Assembly: GCA_028554755.1 (NCBI GenBank)
Contig: JAPTOF010000015.1
Span: forward strand, 7,750,001 to 7,814,000
Length of the DNA: 64,000 nt
Reading direction: 5' to 3'
DNA from: Cordia subcordata
Lineage: Eukaryota; Streptophyta; Magnoliopsida; Boraginales; Cordiaceae
Of this stretch, positions 11,474 to 22,730 are shown in pieces (the stretch's first letter is position 1; the number at the start of each line of letters is the position of its first letter). The notes beneath the pieces are model-generated. The model did not search any database. It worked only from the letters and a program-made list of their open reading frames with translations, and was not told where the DNA came from. A program made the translations under genes and the position numbers.

Positions 11474-13677
11474 TGATGTGTGTGGTTTGTGTATATTAGT
11501 GTATAATGATTGTATACATTTCTTAGAGTGTTTTGAGCATAATTGAGTGCATTTAGAGTTACATTTGTGTACATAAGTTATATATGTGCATACAAGTGTT
11601 AAATGTATAAATGCTACACTGAGTGACTTATTTTGCATTTTAGGAATATACTAAGCTTATTCCACTACTAAGCACATAAACATACTTAGATTACACCAAT
11701 TTAAGCTATAGCACTGAACATGTAAGCAACAGAAGCTATTTACGCTATTAAGCACACTAACACATATATAGGCATATATATAGTCATACCTACTCCATGT
11801 AATCACTACACACATATATAGGCATATAGATAGTCATACCCACATGCTAGCATAATGATTTAGAGATGGTTAGTAGCACGATAGACTTCAATATACATAT
11901 GCAACATCATTGAGACATTTCTACAAACACATAGACATGAATGTAAATTTGCCATAGAAACCCTAAGCATAAAGTATATATACACATAAAACCATCAAGT
12001 ACCCATTACAAAAGAGAAGTAATCAATCCATAAATACAAGATATAATCTCCCTACATGCTTTACTTATACATAGATTAACTTGGGATAAAAGGGAGATAA
12101 GGAATATACCCTTCTATCTAAAGCTAATTCTTTACAATCCATGAGCATAAGCCCAGAATCTTATGTTTGATCCTCTTAGATCCTTGATTCCAAGTGCTAA
12201 ATGTGTTTCGAAGAATGTTTATGAGGTGGGATTAGGTGGACTTAAGATTTAAGGAAATGGGTGTGACTATATACATGCCTATATGTGTGTTAGCATACTT
12301 AATAGTATAAATAGCTTCTGTTGCTTACATGTCAGGTGCAATAGCTTAAATTGGTGTAATCTAAGTATGTCTATGTGCTTAGTAGTAGAATAGGCTGGTA
12401 TATTCCTGAATGCCATGCCCTAGATGTGTATGCTTTGTGCTTTATTGTTAAATTTTGCTATTGTGATGCGATCGATGGTGTATAACTAGTAACAAGCCTA
12501 GGTCGAGTCCCTTTTGCTTTAAATCCATCCAATAGGAGTCTGGATAGGTTTAGTTAACCTTAGTTCACTTAGGAAGACTAGTTAGTCCACTCTAATGCCC
12601 TAGGTTCAGAAGAACCACGCCATAGCTCTAATAAGGCGAAGCTTAAGGATGAACTCACACCGAGTCCCACAATTAGATTAGGGAACTAATTAGTGAACTA
12701 AATGTTAGGGTTAGATCGATCTAAATCACCTAGAATCCTATTAGCTAGCCCTAATTCCTAAGTCATAAAGACCATGCCGTACTTCTAGGCATCGCCACCT
12801 AGGGATGGACCCAGACTGAGGCTTAGGGTACCAATTAGGAGGCTAATTAGAGGTCTAGATTAGAGCACTTAGTATAATCCATCAAGTAACCTTGAAAAGA
12901 ATTAGTAATCTCCCATTTGCAAGACATAATCACCCTAGTCTCTATTTCCACATGTTTGACTCCCTTAGATTGCTTGATTCCCTCGTTACATATACACATA
13001 CCTTTTATTTCCTAGCCTTTAGATAAGGTTTATCTTTCATGAGCTCCCTTTGAACCAAAAACCCAAAAATATTGTACTTTATGTAGCCTTTTAGGATGCA
13101 CGTATCTTAGGACACCTCACACGTTAGGCCTCCCCATAGTTTCGACCCCGTACTCGCATACACCGTACTACACATGACACGTGCTTTTACAGGCTATTAA
13201 GGGCTTGTGCACAAAATAGCAATCAAGTTCTTGGCGCTGTTGCTGGTGATCTTCCAAGCTATTTTTCTTCATCTTTTATACCCTATAAATATGTCCAAAC
13301 TTTTTCCATGTCCTCTTTGGTTGCTAGCTCTAAATTTGGCCCCTATTGCGCTTGGTTTCGCCTCGGTTGCTCCTTCCTTCGCTTGGCTACTTCCAAATAC
13401 ATCTTCCAAGCCTTGTTTAAGTCCCAAACACCTTTGGATTTAATCCACATCCTAAATACCATCAATCAAGCTCGAATCATCACTCCAATCTCACCTAAAA
13501 TAAGCAACAAACACGCATTAGTGTAGCATTTAAGTCTTAAGCTCAACTATGAACATGTAAACCTTAATATGCACAAGTATGACCTAAATGCTATACTAGT
13601 ACACCAAATGAAGCACAAAACACCTTAAAATAAGAATAAGAATGGAAAGCATAAACATACACAAAACCAATACATCA
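11474..13677. repeat. Mosaic Athila LTR block with inverted segments
   Basis: Four pieces in alternating orientation. About 11474-11641 resembles the start of a plus-strand LTR (TGATGTGTGTGG). About 11642-12262 matches 548-1146 and reads as minus-strand LTR. About 12263-13225 reads as plus-strand R-U5, ends in ATCA and is followed by a primer-site ghost. About 13240-13677 matches 1390-1804 and reads as minus-strand LTR start. About 11650-11795 and 12263-12400 are reverse complements of each other, giving a long imperfect hairpin. The right part serves as the 3' LTR of the minus-strand element. Confidence 0.78.
13232..13250 (+). other. Ghost tRNA-Asp-type primer site inside the mosaic LTR
   Basis: TGGCGCTGTTGCTGGTGAT follows AATCAAGTTCT, exactly as the primer site follows U5 in the intact Athila-type elements here. 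It cannot serve as a primer site now, because the next bases are minus-strand LTR. A second, more decayed ghost lies at about 17685-17702 in the other LTR of the same element. Confidence 0.75.
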
Positions 13678-13700
13678 ACACTCCCAAATCTTCTTCTTGC
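13678..13700 (-). other. Polypurine tract of the minus-strand element
   Basis: On the minus strand the sequence reads GCAAGAAGAAGATTTGGGAG then TGT, directly before the LTR start TGATG at 13677. This matches the GGTTTGGGGGTGT tract of the full-length Athila-type element. Confidence 0.8.
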
Positions 13701-15211
13701 TTGTCCCTAAGCTAGCCCAAACCTAAGTCTATCTCAAAGTTGGCAAATAGGGTTGCCTAAAGGATTGATTTGCCATCATGGTAAGTTTAAGAAGCATGAA
13801 GGGGTTATTCCTTTTGTAGAGGGGTCTAAACCTCTTTAGATTCTTTCATTACTCATAAATGGTCTCGTACCTCATGGGAAGTTCTTAAGTAGCTATACCA
13901 CTACAAGACCGGGAGTCTTATGCATGCACACTGGACGTTGATACTTCATGCCCCCTTAACTAACATAGCCTCAAAGATGCAAGGAGAAAGAAGAATGTAC
14001 AATCACAATGGCTGACAAAGGATTTAAGAGCCTTATTTATATAACAACGAAGAACAAAAGAAGAAATTTGTGCTAAGTAGACGTTGTGTCACTTAAGCAC
14101 TTATTCGATACACTTCACTTTGTCATATTTTTGCCGTCTTTTGGCTTTTTCGCTTCTTTTTTTTTTTTTTGGATTTTTCAAGCTTTTTTCCTTTTTTGCA
14201 ATTTTCGTACTTTCATAACATAAGCAAAAAGGAAAGAAAAAAGAAAGGCTAAGGCGCATCAAAAAGAACCAATCAACGAAGGGACACTCATATCAAAACT
14301 TCTTTTCAAACTCTTTTTCCAACCAAGCCATGGGGTAGCTATAAGGTGCATTTTTAAAGGCACTTACTTCCTACAACTTTCAAGGGCATCTCTTCCGAGT
14401 CTCGGCTCGCCCTCCACTACATTCACTCCCCACAATACAACTCAGTCTCCACCAATCAATTAAATCAATCACAAGAACCAACACTCCAATCAACTAAGAG
14501 ACAAATGACTCTACATGTATAAAAATTGAAAAATTTTCATCATTTTAAACACATAATGCAATCTCCCCTAACAAAGCATAAAATAATAGAACCATACTCC
14601 TACACCCCCAAGCCTAAAATTTGCTTATCCTCAAGCAAATAGAACATAAATGCATAACAAGCAAATAGCAACGCAATAGATAAAAGGGACAAGTGGAGAA
14701 AGGATAGACACAAACTTGTGTTCCTTTGCAGCTCTTCGCTGCCAATGATTTATCATTTATCTACTAACCCTATTTTTTGAAAACTACAAACACTCATAGT
14801 ACACAATTAGTAGCATTTTCCATACGAGCTTTCATTGGCATCATCAAATGAATAACCAAGATGTATCGAAAAAGGGAAATCATAGAGTTAAGGATCAACA
14901 CTTGGGAGGGTGAAAAAGAAAACAACTAAAAAGAAAATGAAAAGCAAAAAGCGAGAATAACTAAAAAGTAAAAGCAAGTAAAAGAAAAGGAAAATAAGGA
15001 AAGCAAATGGAATATAAACATGTCTAGGGTGCCTTTTAGTAGCGCTAGATTTAACACTTCCAGCCGGGCTTCATGTTAAAGCAAAGGGTTTAAAATTGCG
15101 AGGCACAAATTGTCAGATATTCAACCAAGCACATATAGTAGAATGAAAAGGGTCATTCATCATATAATGGGATAATGAATACACAATGCACCCCTTTTCA
15201 ATATCCCATCC
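13701..15211 (-). other. 3' untranslated region with second polypurine-like block
   Basis: No coding motif. On the minus strand it contains, in order, the AGCGCTACTA box (about 15030-15048), a second GCTTGAGGATAAGCAAA block followed by GGCTTGGGGGTGT (about 14600-14637), and then about 900 bases leading to the terminal polypurine tract. Both plus-strand Athila-type elements have the same order. A poly-T run sits at about 14157-14171. Confidence 0.75.
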
Positions 15212-15850
15212 CTAGCCATAAATGAAAACATATGCACAAGTATGGAAATGGGCAGGTATAAGAGTGAAAGATCGTGCCTTCTTCTCATAATCAAGGACTA
15301 GAAACACACCTTCCCTATAGGTCAAAGATAGGTCAAATGCATGCAACATAAGAAATGTGCTTTCTAACCCTACATGAAAGTCTATCGTGAGCTCCAAAGA
15401 GGGAAACTCAATAGACTGGGATAGGGGAGTAGGAACGATACTAGAAGAAGGAAGGTTAATAAGATAGAACATGGAAGTTCTAAACTTTTCCTCTCTACAA
15501 GATAAAGCATGATCAAACCTAGGTTGTTCTAACTCCTCACAAGGGGTAGTGTCCACCTTAATGGGATCTTTCTTCAACAAAGATTCATTAAACATCCAAA
15601 AAAACCCATAGATCAATCTTCCAAGCTCACTAATTTCTTTCTTAGGCGTCTTCTTGGAATGGCTATTCTCTTCAACACAATAATCCTTAACTCCAAGAGA
15701 CTTGTCATCTAAAAACTCTGAAATTAATGTCTTGTTATCCCCAACAGACAACTCTAAACCTTCATTAGCTAAAGTCTCATCAAATCCATCTATATATTCA
15801 TTGCTAGTAGGTGTCATCCCACTATCATGCTCTTCATATGGGGTTGGCAT
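15212..15850 (-). CDS. Accessory protein of non-autonomous Athila-related elements, function unknown
   Basis: A 212-residue open frame, the longest uninterrupted frame in this element. I recognise no enzymatic domain, signal peptide or membrane segment. The N-terminal third is acidic (residues about 10-60). A segment KEISELGRLIYGFFWMFNES lies near residues 70-90. Near the C-terminus, LTYREGVFLVLDYEKKA is followed by RSFTLIPAHF. The plus-strand element has matching segments in the same order at 34235-34962 (EEIEELKIMIYGSLGIFDES and LTHGHGVWLAFDHQKKA). Conservation between two elements on opposite strands argues for a real family protein. The start is the first Met of the frame and is not certain. 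The ORF lies between the gag-like region and the 3' untranslated region, where pol would be in an autonomous element. Confidence 0.65.
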   Translation of the reverse strand: MPTPYEEHDSGMTPTSNEYIDGFDETLANEGLELSVGDNKTLISEFLDDKSLGVKDYCVEENSHSKKTPKKEISELGRLIYGFFWMFNESLLKKDPIKVDTTPCEELEQPRFDHALSCREEKFRTSMFYLINLPSSSIVPTPLSQSIEFPSLELTIDFHVGLESTFLMLHAFDLSLTYREGVFLVLDYEKKARSFTLIPAHFHTCAYVFIYG

Positions 15851-17140
15851 AAATGGAGGGGATAAAGAGGACTTAATGGATTTTTGGTCATGTAAACAAG
15901 AATGCTAAAGGGAGGGGTGTGCCCTAGACCCCCTAAATATAGACTCGAAATTGAAACGAGTGTTATGAACATGAGACTCAACCTCCAAATGTGTGGAATT
16001 TGTGAGATGAGAAGAAATGATAAGCTCATGTGACTCAATGGATGGTGTTGAAAGCTAGGAGAATAGGGTACTACTTCCTTAAGAACCTATCCATAAGAAT
16101 CATCAAAACCCAAACTATCATCAAACGTATCCTCATCCTTACTTTAAGGTGTTATCTCTCCATCAACCTCTTTTTTTAATTATCTCTCCAACGCATCAAC
16201 TTTTTCACCCCAAGTCACCTCATCATTAGGCCTCATCTCTATCCCTTCAACCCAGTCTAAAGGTATCTCAAGACTCTCAGCCACAGGTTGCTCACTCTTA
16301 ATCTCTTTCGTAAAGCATTCAACTTCATAATCAAATCATCGTCTTGTGCTCTCTAGTCTCTCTCGGCTAGATTGGAGGACAATTCAGAATTTCTCAAGCA
16401 ATTTATCTAATTTCTCTAAGAGTGTAGGCCTAATGGGTGAGGGTTCAACTAAGTGATAATGGTAAACATCTTGATAGGGAACACTATAAGCATAACCATT
16501 GTAGGACTCAGAAGATGGGCGGGTAGGAAAAGATAGTGTGAAAGATGGATTCTCAACCCAAGGAGGTGGACCAAATGAAGAGTCATATTTACCCCAATAT
16601 GAAAATGCATGATGTTGCTCCTTAGAATCATGATGATAAGATGAGGATGCATGCATGAGCATATGATTGCTAGGGGTATTGAGCATTGTATGCAATCAGG
16701 AATGACAGTGGAAGGTTGGATAAGCACTACAAAAAATAAGCACAGCTTCTACAATGAATGCAATAACAAGAATATGCATCCCTATATTGATGATTTCTAA
16801 ATGAAGATGTATGAGATGATGTATCATATAGGGGTCATTGTTGGTACTAGCCCTAACTTGAGGATTGTCATTAGGATAACAAATGGTTCTATGCCAACAA
16901 CTTCCACACAAGCAACAAGCATAGGGAACATGTTTGAGTGGTAGGGAAGAGGATACAAGTGACTACCATGATGCATTAGGATCATTCACGATCAATTGAC
17001 ATAAGTATACCTCTTTACAATGCTCAACAATTTTTTTTTTGAATTTTTCTATTATTAATCAAAATAAAGAAAACATTAAAGAAAAGATAAAACAACACAT
17101 AACAAGCTAAAACACATAAAAACTAAGAAACCAAACAACG
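15851..17140 (-). pseudogene. Gag-like region with CCHC knuckle, minus-strand element
   Basis: Broken by stops into pieces. Near the 5' end (about 16915-16870) the minus strand encodes CCLCGSCWHRTICYP, which fits a CX2CX4HX3C zinc knuckle close to the retroviral nucleocapsid pattern. Next comes a 103-residue frame (16695-16384) rich in His, Tyr, Ser and Pro, ending in LLEKLDKLLEKF, a possible short coiled coil. A further acidic stretch, with stops, links it to the accessory ORF. I see no match to the long Gag of the autonomous element. It may be a divergent RNA-binding Gag derivative or another knuckle protein. The knuckle is seen directly; the gag label is inference. Confidence 0.5.
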
Positions 17141-17146
17141 ATTGCA

Positions 17147-17164
17147 TCCCCTGCAATGGAGCCA
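17147..17164 (-). other. tRNA-Asp-type primer-binding site, minus-strand element
   Basis: The minus strand reads TGGCTCCATTGCAGGGGA, seven bases after the LTR end. It is close to TGGCGCC-TTGCCGGGGA, which Athila elements use with aspartate tRNA. Confidence 0.8.
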
Positions 17165-17170
17165 AGAACT

Positions 17171-18084
17171 TGATTACTATCTCGCGGCAGCTAGGTTTTC
17201 TAAGTCATAAAGACCATACTGTACTTCTAGGCATCGCCACCTAGGGACAAACCCGCACTAAGGCTTAGGGTACTAATTTGGAGGCTAATTGGAGGTTTAG
17301 ATTAGAGCACTTAGTATATTCCATTAAGCAACCTTAGAAAGAATAAGAAATCACCCATTTGCAATATGTAATCACCCTAGTCCCTATTTCCACGTGTTTG
17401 ACTCCCTTCGATTGCTTGATTCCCCCCTTACACATACATACCTCTTTTATTTCCTAGCCTTTAGATTGGATTTATCTTTCACGAGCTCCCTTTAAACCAA
17501 AAACCTAAAAATATCATAGTTTAGGGACCCAAAATGTAGCCATTTAGGACACACATAGCTTAGGACACCTCACAAGTTAGGCCTCCTCATGGATTCGACC
17601 ACGTACTCACATACATTGTACTACACATGACCCATGCGCTTGCGATCTATTTAAGGTTTGTGTACAAAATAGCGATCAAGTTCTTGGCACCGGTTTTAGG
17701 GATCTCCAAGCCATTTTTTCTTCATCTTTTGCACCCTATAGACATGTCCAAACATTGTCCATGTCGTCTTTGGTTGCAAGCTCCAAATTTGGCTCCCGTT
17801 ACACTTGTTTTACCTTGGTTACTCCTTCCTTTGCCTAGCCACTTCCAAATGCATCTTTCAAGCCTTGTTTGAGTCCCAAACACCTTTGGCTTTAATCCAC
17901 ATCCCTAATATCATCAATCAAGCTTGAATCATCTCTCCAAATCTCACCTAAGTCCTAAGCTCAACTTTGACCATGTAAACCCTAATATGCAAAAGTATGA
18001 CTTGAATACTATTTAATACACCAAATGAAGCTCAAAACAAGAATACGAATGGAAAGCATAAAGACACACAAAACCAACACATCA
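17171..18084 (-). repeat. 5' LTR of the minus-strand element, shortened
   Basis: Starts at 18084 (TGATGTGTTGG on the minus strand) and ends at 17171 next to the primer site. About 17200-18084 is colinear with 12767-13677, including the primer-site ghost and the switch of orientation. The remaining segments of the left LTR are missing. The last about 30 bases (ACTATCTCGCGGCAGC in plus orientation) have no counterpart in the left copy. It is therefore an internally deleted version of the mosaic LTR. Confidence 0.75.
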
Positions 18085-18145
18085 TCAACCTTGTCTTTTG
18101 ATCTGTCCGTTTGTTTGGATCTTGCAAATAAAGGATGATAGGTAG
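18085..18145. other. Short spacer between two elements
   Basis: Sixty bases between the minus-strand LTR and the next plus-strand LTR. The last five (GGTAG, 18141-18145) should be one copy of a target-site duplication, but no matching copy is found beyond 40430. Confidence 0.5.
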
Positions 18146-20052
18146 TGATGTGTTGTGTTTTTGTGTTTGTTTGCATCATTATTTGTCTATGTTAAAGAGG
18201 TGTTTTAAGCTTTAAGAGACACATTAGGATGGTAGATATGCTAGAGATAGGCTTAAGCGTATGCAAATATACATAGTTGAGTTTAAAGACAAACGCTACA
18301 CCAATGCATGCTTATTTCTTGTGTTTGGTGAAGTTAGGTCAAAGGAAGGGCTTTAATTGATGGTGAGTTGATGTCGGAGTCAAGATCAAGGTGTTTGGTA
18401 TGTGAGAGAAGCATAAAAGAAGCTTTTGGAGATGACTAGGCGAAGAAAAGAGCAACTAGGGCTAAACGAGAGCAGCGCGAGAAAAATTGGCCAAGTCTCT
18501 GACCTGACTGATCGACCCCCTTCCAGGGCCGGTTGATCGGCGTGTTTGACCCAAAAAAATATTACATAATGCCCTTAGGCCCGTTGGCCTAGGTGCTAGG
18601 TCAGTTGACCGGCCAAGGCCCCCGGCTGGACGCGAAAGCTGCACTATTTAATCCTTTTTTCAACCTTTTTTTAGCATCTTTGTAACCCTTTTTCACCTCC
18701 ACTTTCCACAACCATTAAACATACACCAAAACCTAATTCACCCACCTCACACATATACTCTCACAGACTTCCCACCTAGATTCAAGCTTATTTGGAGGGT
18801 TTTAAACACTTGGATTACAGTTTGCTCAAGGAATTTGTACAAGATTTGCTAGAATGAAAAGGGAGTTTCCTATTCTCTTTTTCATCTTATTTTATATTAT
18901 ATTTGAGTAGACTTGTTTTGAATGATTTACGTTCTTTAATAGGTCAATTATATACTCTTATGTTATGGGATTTGATGGCTTAATATATACGTATGCTGTG
19001 TTTTTCTTTTTTCAATGGCTATTATTCAATATATGTCTAGGTGTTTAATAATATACTTATGAAAGTTGCATATGTATAAATTGAAGTCTATTTGCTACTA
19101 AACATATCTAATCCATTCTATAATCATGTCTAAGTTTTTATGTGGGGATTTTATGAAGTCAGTAATGCTTATATTCATGTCTATATGTATGTTTGCATGC
19201 CTAGTAGTGAATATGACCTTAATAATGCATACATGTTGATTCTTAATTGCTTTAAATGGTGTAATCTAAGAATGATGATGTTTGATACCCGAATAGGTCC
19301 CTTTATTCGCGAACATCTTGGCCTAGAAAATGTATGATCGTACTAAATGGCTAAATCTCGCTATAGTGACCCTAGAATAACGGCACGTAAGTTAGGGCTA
19401 GCCTAAATCGAGTCTCTCTTGGCTTTAAACCTAGCCAACTGGTTTTCGAGTAGGTTTAGTTGACCCTAGTGACACTAGGTCGTGGTTTTAAACCCAGCCA
19501 ACAGTTTATATACTAGAGTAGGTTCATTCTAGATCACCTTGGAAGCTGGTTAGTCAATCCTCAGGCCCTAGGTAATAAGGACCATGCCGTGACTCTAGGT
19601 AGACGTCACTAAGAGACAAACTCACACCGAGCTCAAGGGAGAAAGTAGGACACTAGTTAGAAACCTAGTTAAGAGCAATAACCATAGTTAAGCTATTCCC
19701 CATAATCCAATAGCATTTGTGTCTAGAATCACCCATTAGCAAGCCAAAGTCACCCTAACCCTTTTCCAATCATTAAGACCCCTTTAGATTAGTTTGTTTC
19801 CCCATTTCCCCTTTCCCGTTTCCCGTTTCTATAATGTAGTTTTATTTTATTTTCTTTGAGCTCCCATTAATCCAAAACTCCAAAAATATGTTTAGTCTAG
19901 GTTTTCTTTTTGGCAATTTCTAGGACACATAAGCATAGGATCCACTTCATGCATTAGCCTCTTTGTGGTTTGACACCTGCTCTTGTACACTTTATATTGC
20001 ACTGATCCGTGCACTTACGGGTCTTTAGGGCTTGTACTCTAGAGAGACATCA
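18146..20052 (+). repeat. 5' LTR of the outer Athila-type element
   Basis: Starts TGATGTGTTG and ends ACATCA before the primer site. Colinear with 36440-37459 plus 39628-40430. Carries the GGCCGGTTGATCGGCG motif near 18522 and an R-U5 block (about 19350-19640) with paired TTTAAACC-type repeats and GTAGACGTCAC. The tail (about 20000-20052) carries CTTGTACTCTAGAGAGACATCA-like U5 sequence that is lost in the 3' copy. Confidence 0.9.
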
Positions 20053-20058
20053 AGTTCT

Positions 20059-20078
20059 TGGCGTTGTTGCCGAGGGGA
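20059..20078 (+). other. tRNA-Asp-type primer-binding site (outer element)
   Basis: TGGCGTTGTTGCCGAGGGGA begins six bases after the LTR end. It is very close to the aspartate-tRNA primer site known for Athila elements. Confidence 0.85.
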
Positions 20079-20335
20079 ACAGTGGTCGGTGTTCTTTGTT
20101 TGTGTGTTTTACTAGTTTCTTCCTTTATTTGTTTTTCTTGTTTTATCTTGTTAATTTGTTTTACATCTTCTTATGTTACCTTTCTTTTAGCTAGTCTCTT
20201 ATCTTGTCTTTACTTTCCTTTCTTAATATAGTTTGTTTGTCTCTTTTGTTTATTTTTAGTTTGCTTTTGCTTTTACTTTTTGTTTTGTTTTTAGTAGACC
20301 TTTTAGGATTGTAGTTTTGTTGTAGTAGTTTTAGG

Positions 20336-22319
20336 ATGTTGATGAAGTATCAAGGGTTGAAGAGGATGAAGTTAGGATACTGTTGTATGCTTGGTAGGTG
20401 CTCTATTCAAAATCCCCTAATTCAATTTAATCCCGAACACAATAGGATTGCAAGGCACTTTAGGAATTTAGAAGATCTTTTTAAGAAGATGGCTGATCCC
20501 AATAATCCTCCTATTCCTCCACCCATTTCCCCGATGAATCCCATTCCACCTCATGATCACCATGGGCATCCTCCAGCCCAAGAGCAGTTTAGCCAAGAAC
20601 CCTTTAGGCCGAACCCACCCATAGATGAAGAGCATACACTTAAGGAATTCTTTCTCCCCCACATCTTTAAGCATAGCTTGGCCATCCATATTCTGGGGTT
20701 AGGGGAAGCAAATTTTAAGATAAAGCCTAACATGTTGGCTATGCTCTATTTTGTCTATGGGAGAAGCAATGAGTGTCCTTTGGACCATATCACAGACTTC
20801 TTAGAGATAAGTTCCATGAGTCACTTCCATAACGTGTCTGAAAAGGTCATTCGTCTCGAGTTGTTCTCATTTTCCTTTAAGGATAAAGCTAGAGTTTGGT
20901 ATCATTCTTTACCCTGTGGTTGCATTACCTCTTGGAATGAGCTTCAATCTAGGTTTTATCAAAAATTCTTTCCCATAGTGAAGATGGTCGATCTAAGGCT
21001 TTCATTATGACCTTCTCCTAAAATTATTTAGAATCTTTTCATGAAGCTTGGGAGAGGTTAATTGACCTTATTAGGCAATGTCCACGCCATAGGTATGGTA
21101 GTCATAACCTACTCTAATATTTCTTTTTAGGCTTGAATAAGCAAAATAGGATAATGGTCAATGTCGTCTCTAGTGGTGGATTCTATACCTTGAAGCCGAG
21201 TGAAGCGTGGGAGAAAATGAATTTGATTGCAAAGAACTCATTCCAAAATTCTGCTTTGGATAGGTCCAATTGGGGAGCTAATAGAAGAAGTGTCAATGAG
21301 GTTGGAGTTTCTTCAAATTTGCCTGCTAAGGTACAAGCGTTGACTAATAAGCTAGATCAGTTCATCACCTTAACTCTTTCCCGTCAAAGTCGTAAAGCTA
21401 ATTCTGCAGGTTCGTTTTATACCCCGTTGATAGTTGAAGCATGTGCATTACATTTTGAATCCATTCACAAGACCATAGCTTGCCCCTTAGCACCACAATT
21501 TCTCGAGTTCATTCAGGAGCGAGTCTATTTCACACAGGGTTACTTACGAGAGTACAACCTCTACTCAAACATATATAATCTATGTTGGAGGGATAACCCA
21601 AATTTTTCATGGCGTTAGGGTCAGTTTGATTATTTCCAGCCCCTATCCCCACTCTAGCGGAGACCTCGTCCTACTAGTCCTCTAGGGTTTCATAATGTGA
21701 ATCAGGCTAGACTTTCTAGTGTACCGTAATGTTAGGAACTCCCTGTACCACCTGCCCCAACCCTTCTCGCACAGTCTGCACCTATTCCATAGTCTTTACA
21801 TGATTAGAGGGTAGACCTTTTGATACAGATTGTTCAACAAAATCAGCGACAGATGGTTAGGATGGATGCACAATTAGGGCAGATTGCTAGCCAGATGAGC
21901 ACTAGATATCCAAGCAAATTGCCTGCATAACCAGAGGTAAACCCTAGGTCCCAGTCCTGTTCCTCCTTTGACCCTATTTATCCCTATTTAGCTTAGGCTA
22001 AGGTAGTTACCACTCTTAAGAGTGGTAGGATAATGGATAATAGGATAGGAGTTGAATATGTTAGAAAGCATAGTCGTCACCTTATTAAGAGAGATCATAA
22101 AGAGAGTTCTGCTAAGAGAGTTGTCCCATTAGAGACCATGGTGAGAGTAGTACTTCCTGCCCACATAGGGAGAGAAACTAGCCCATTGATGATTCCTACA
22201 ATTCTAGAGATGTTGCTCCTAGAGTTCCATTTGCATCCACTTTGGAGAAGCTATCCCCTAGTGAGGATACTAGATTTTTCAAGGTCTAGGAACATTTTAA
22301 AGATCTCAAGTTTAATCTT
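20336..22319 (+). pseudogene. Outer element gag and start of protease region
   Basis: A 224-residue frame (20336-21010) holds the proline-rich N-terminus (NPPIPPPISPMNPIPP) and the core Gag segment, with ARVWYHSLPCGCITSWNEL near residues 188-206. After a stop at 21008-21010, a second frame (21133-21618) continues with KPSEAWEKMN and a coiled-coil-like stretch, then a Cys/His segment. A QLGQIASQM-type segment follows (about 21870-21900). The last part (22033-22319) leads into protease and is cut by the inner element. It aligns throughout with the inner Gag (24298-25727), so it is a true Gag remnant. Several stops lie where the relative has Gln or Trp. Confidence 0.87.
22315..22319 (+). other. 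Target-site duplication ATCTT, left copy
   Basis: ATCTT directly precedes the 5' LTR of the inner element. The same five bases directly follow its 3' LTR at 33151-33155. Removing the element and one copy restores TTAATCTTCCTTTGATAGAT, which is colinear with the inner element's own protease region at 26266-26285. Confidence 0.97.
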
Positions 22320-22724
22320 TGATGAGTTGTGATTTGGTGTGTGTTTGCATTGCCATTTACTTATATTTTAGAGGTGTTGAATGCTTATAATGATGCATTA
22401 GTGTAGTACTTTTGATAGGAATAGGCTTAAGCGTAAACAAATGTGCATATTGAGTTTAAGAGATAAATTGCGACACTAATTGCTTGTTTTCAATGATTTA
22501 GGTGAACTCTGGGCTAAGACAAAGATTGGACGATGAAAGGTGATGAAGATAGGACATGCATGGGTCTAAGAGAGAAGACTAAAGGCCGAAAAGACGAAAA
22601 ATTGGATGAAGGAAGTCAGCTGGACGACCAAGGAAGAAGACGGTCGACCGGCCACTCCAGAAAGATCCATCGAAAAGCCGGACGACCCCCCTTCAAGAGC
22701 CGGTCAACTGGCTATGCGCGAACC

Positions 22725-22730
22725 TATAAA
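22725..22730 (+). promoter_or_regulatory. TATA box in inner 5' LTR
   Basis: TATAAATAAAG, about 405 bases into the LTR. The 3' LTR has the same motif at 31841. A start site about 30 bases downstream would fit the C/A-rich leader that follows (ACACACTTAACCC). W-box-like TTGAC/GTCAA words lie just upstream. Confidence 0.65.

Larger units (their letters stand above)
11474..18084 (-). mobile_element. Non-autonomous Athila-related element, minus strand
   Basis: Read on the minus strand: a 5' LTR (18084 down to 17171), a tRNA-Asp-like primer site, a gag-like region with a zinc knuckle, a 212-residue accessory ORF, a long 3' untranslated region, a polypurine tract, and a 3' LTR ending at 13677. No protease, RT, RNase H or integrase motif is visible anywhere in the 3.5-kb interior. 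Both LTRs contain a segment in reversed orientation with the same junction, so the odd LTR structure predates this insertion. The left limit is uncertain because of the mosaic structure of 11474-13677. Confidence 0.72.

Noticed and set aside
18462..18644. 60-codon minus-strand frame rich in Arg and Pro in the outer 5' LTR
   Set aside because: It is the GC-rich U3 segment with the GGCCGGTTGATC motif, not kept in the 3' LTR copy.
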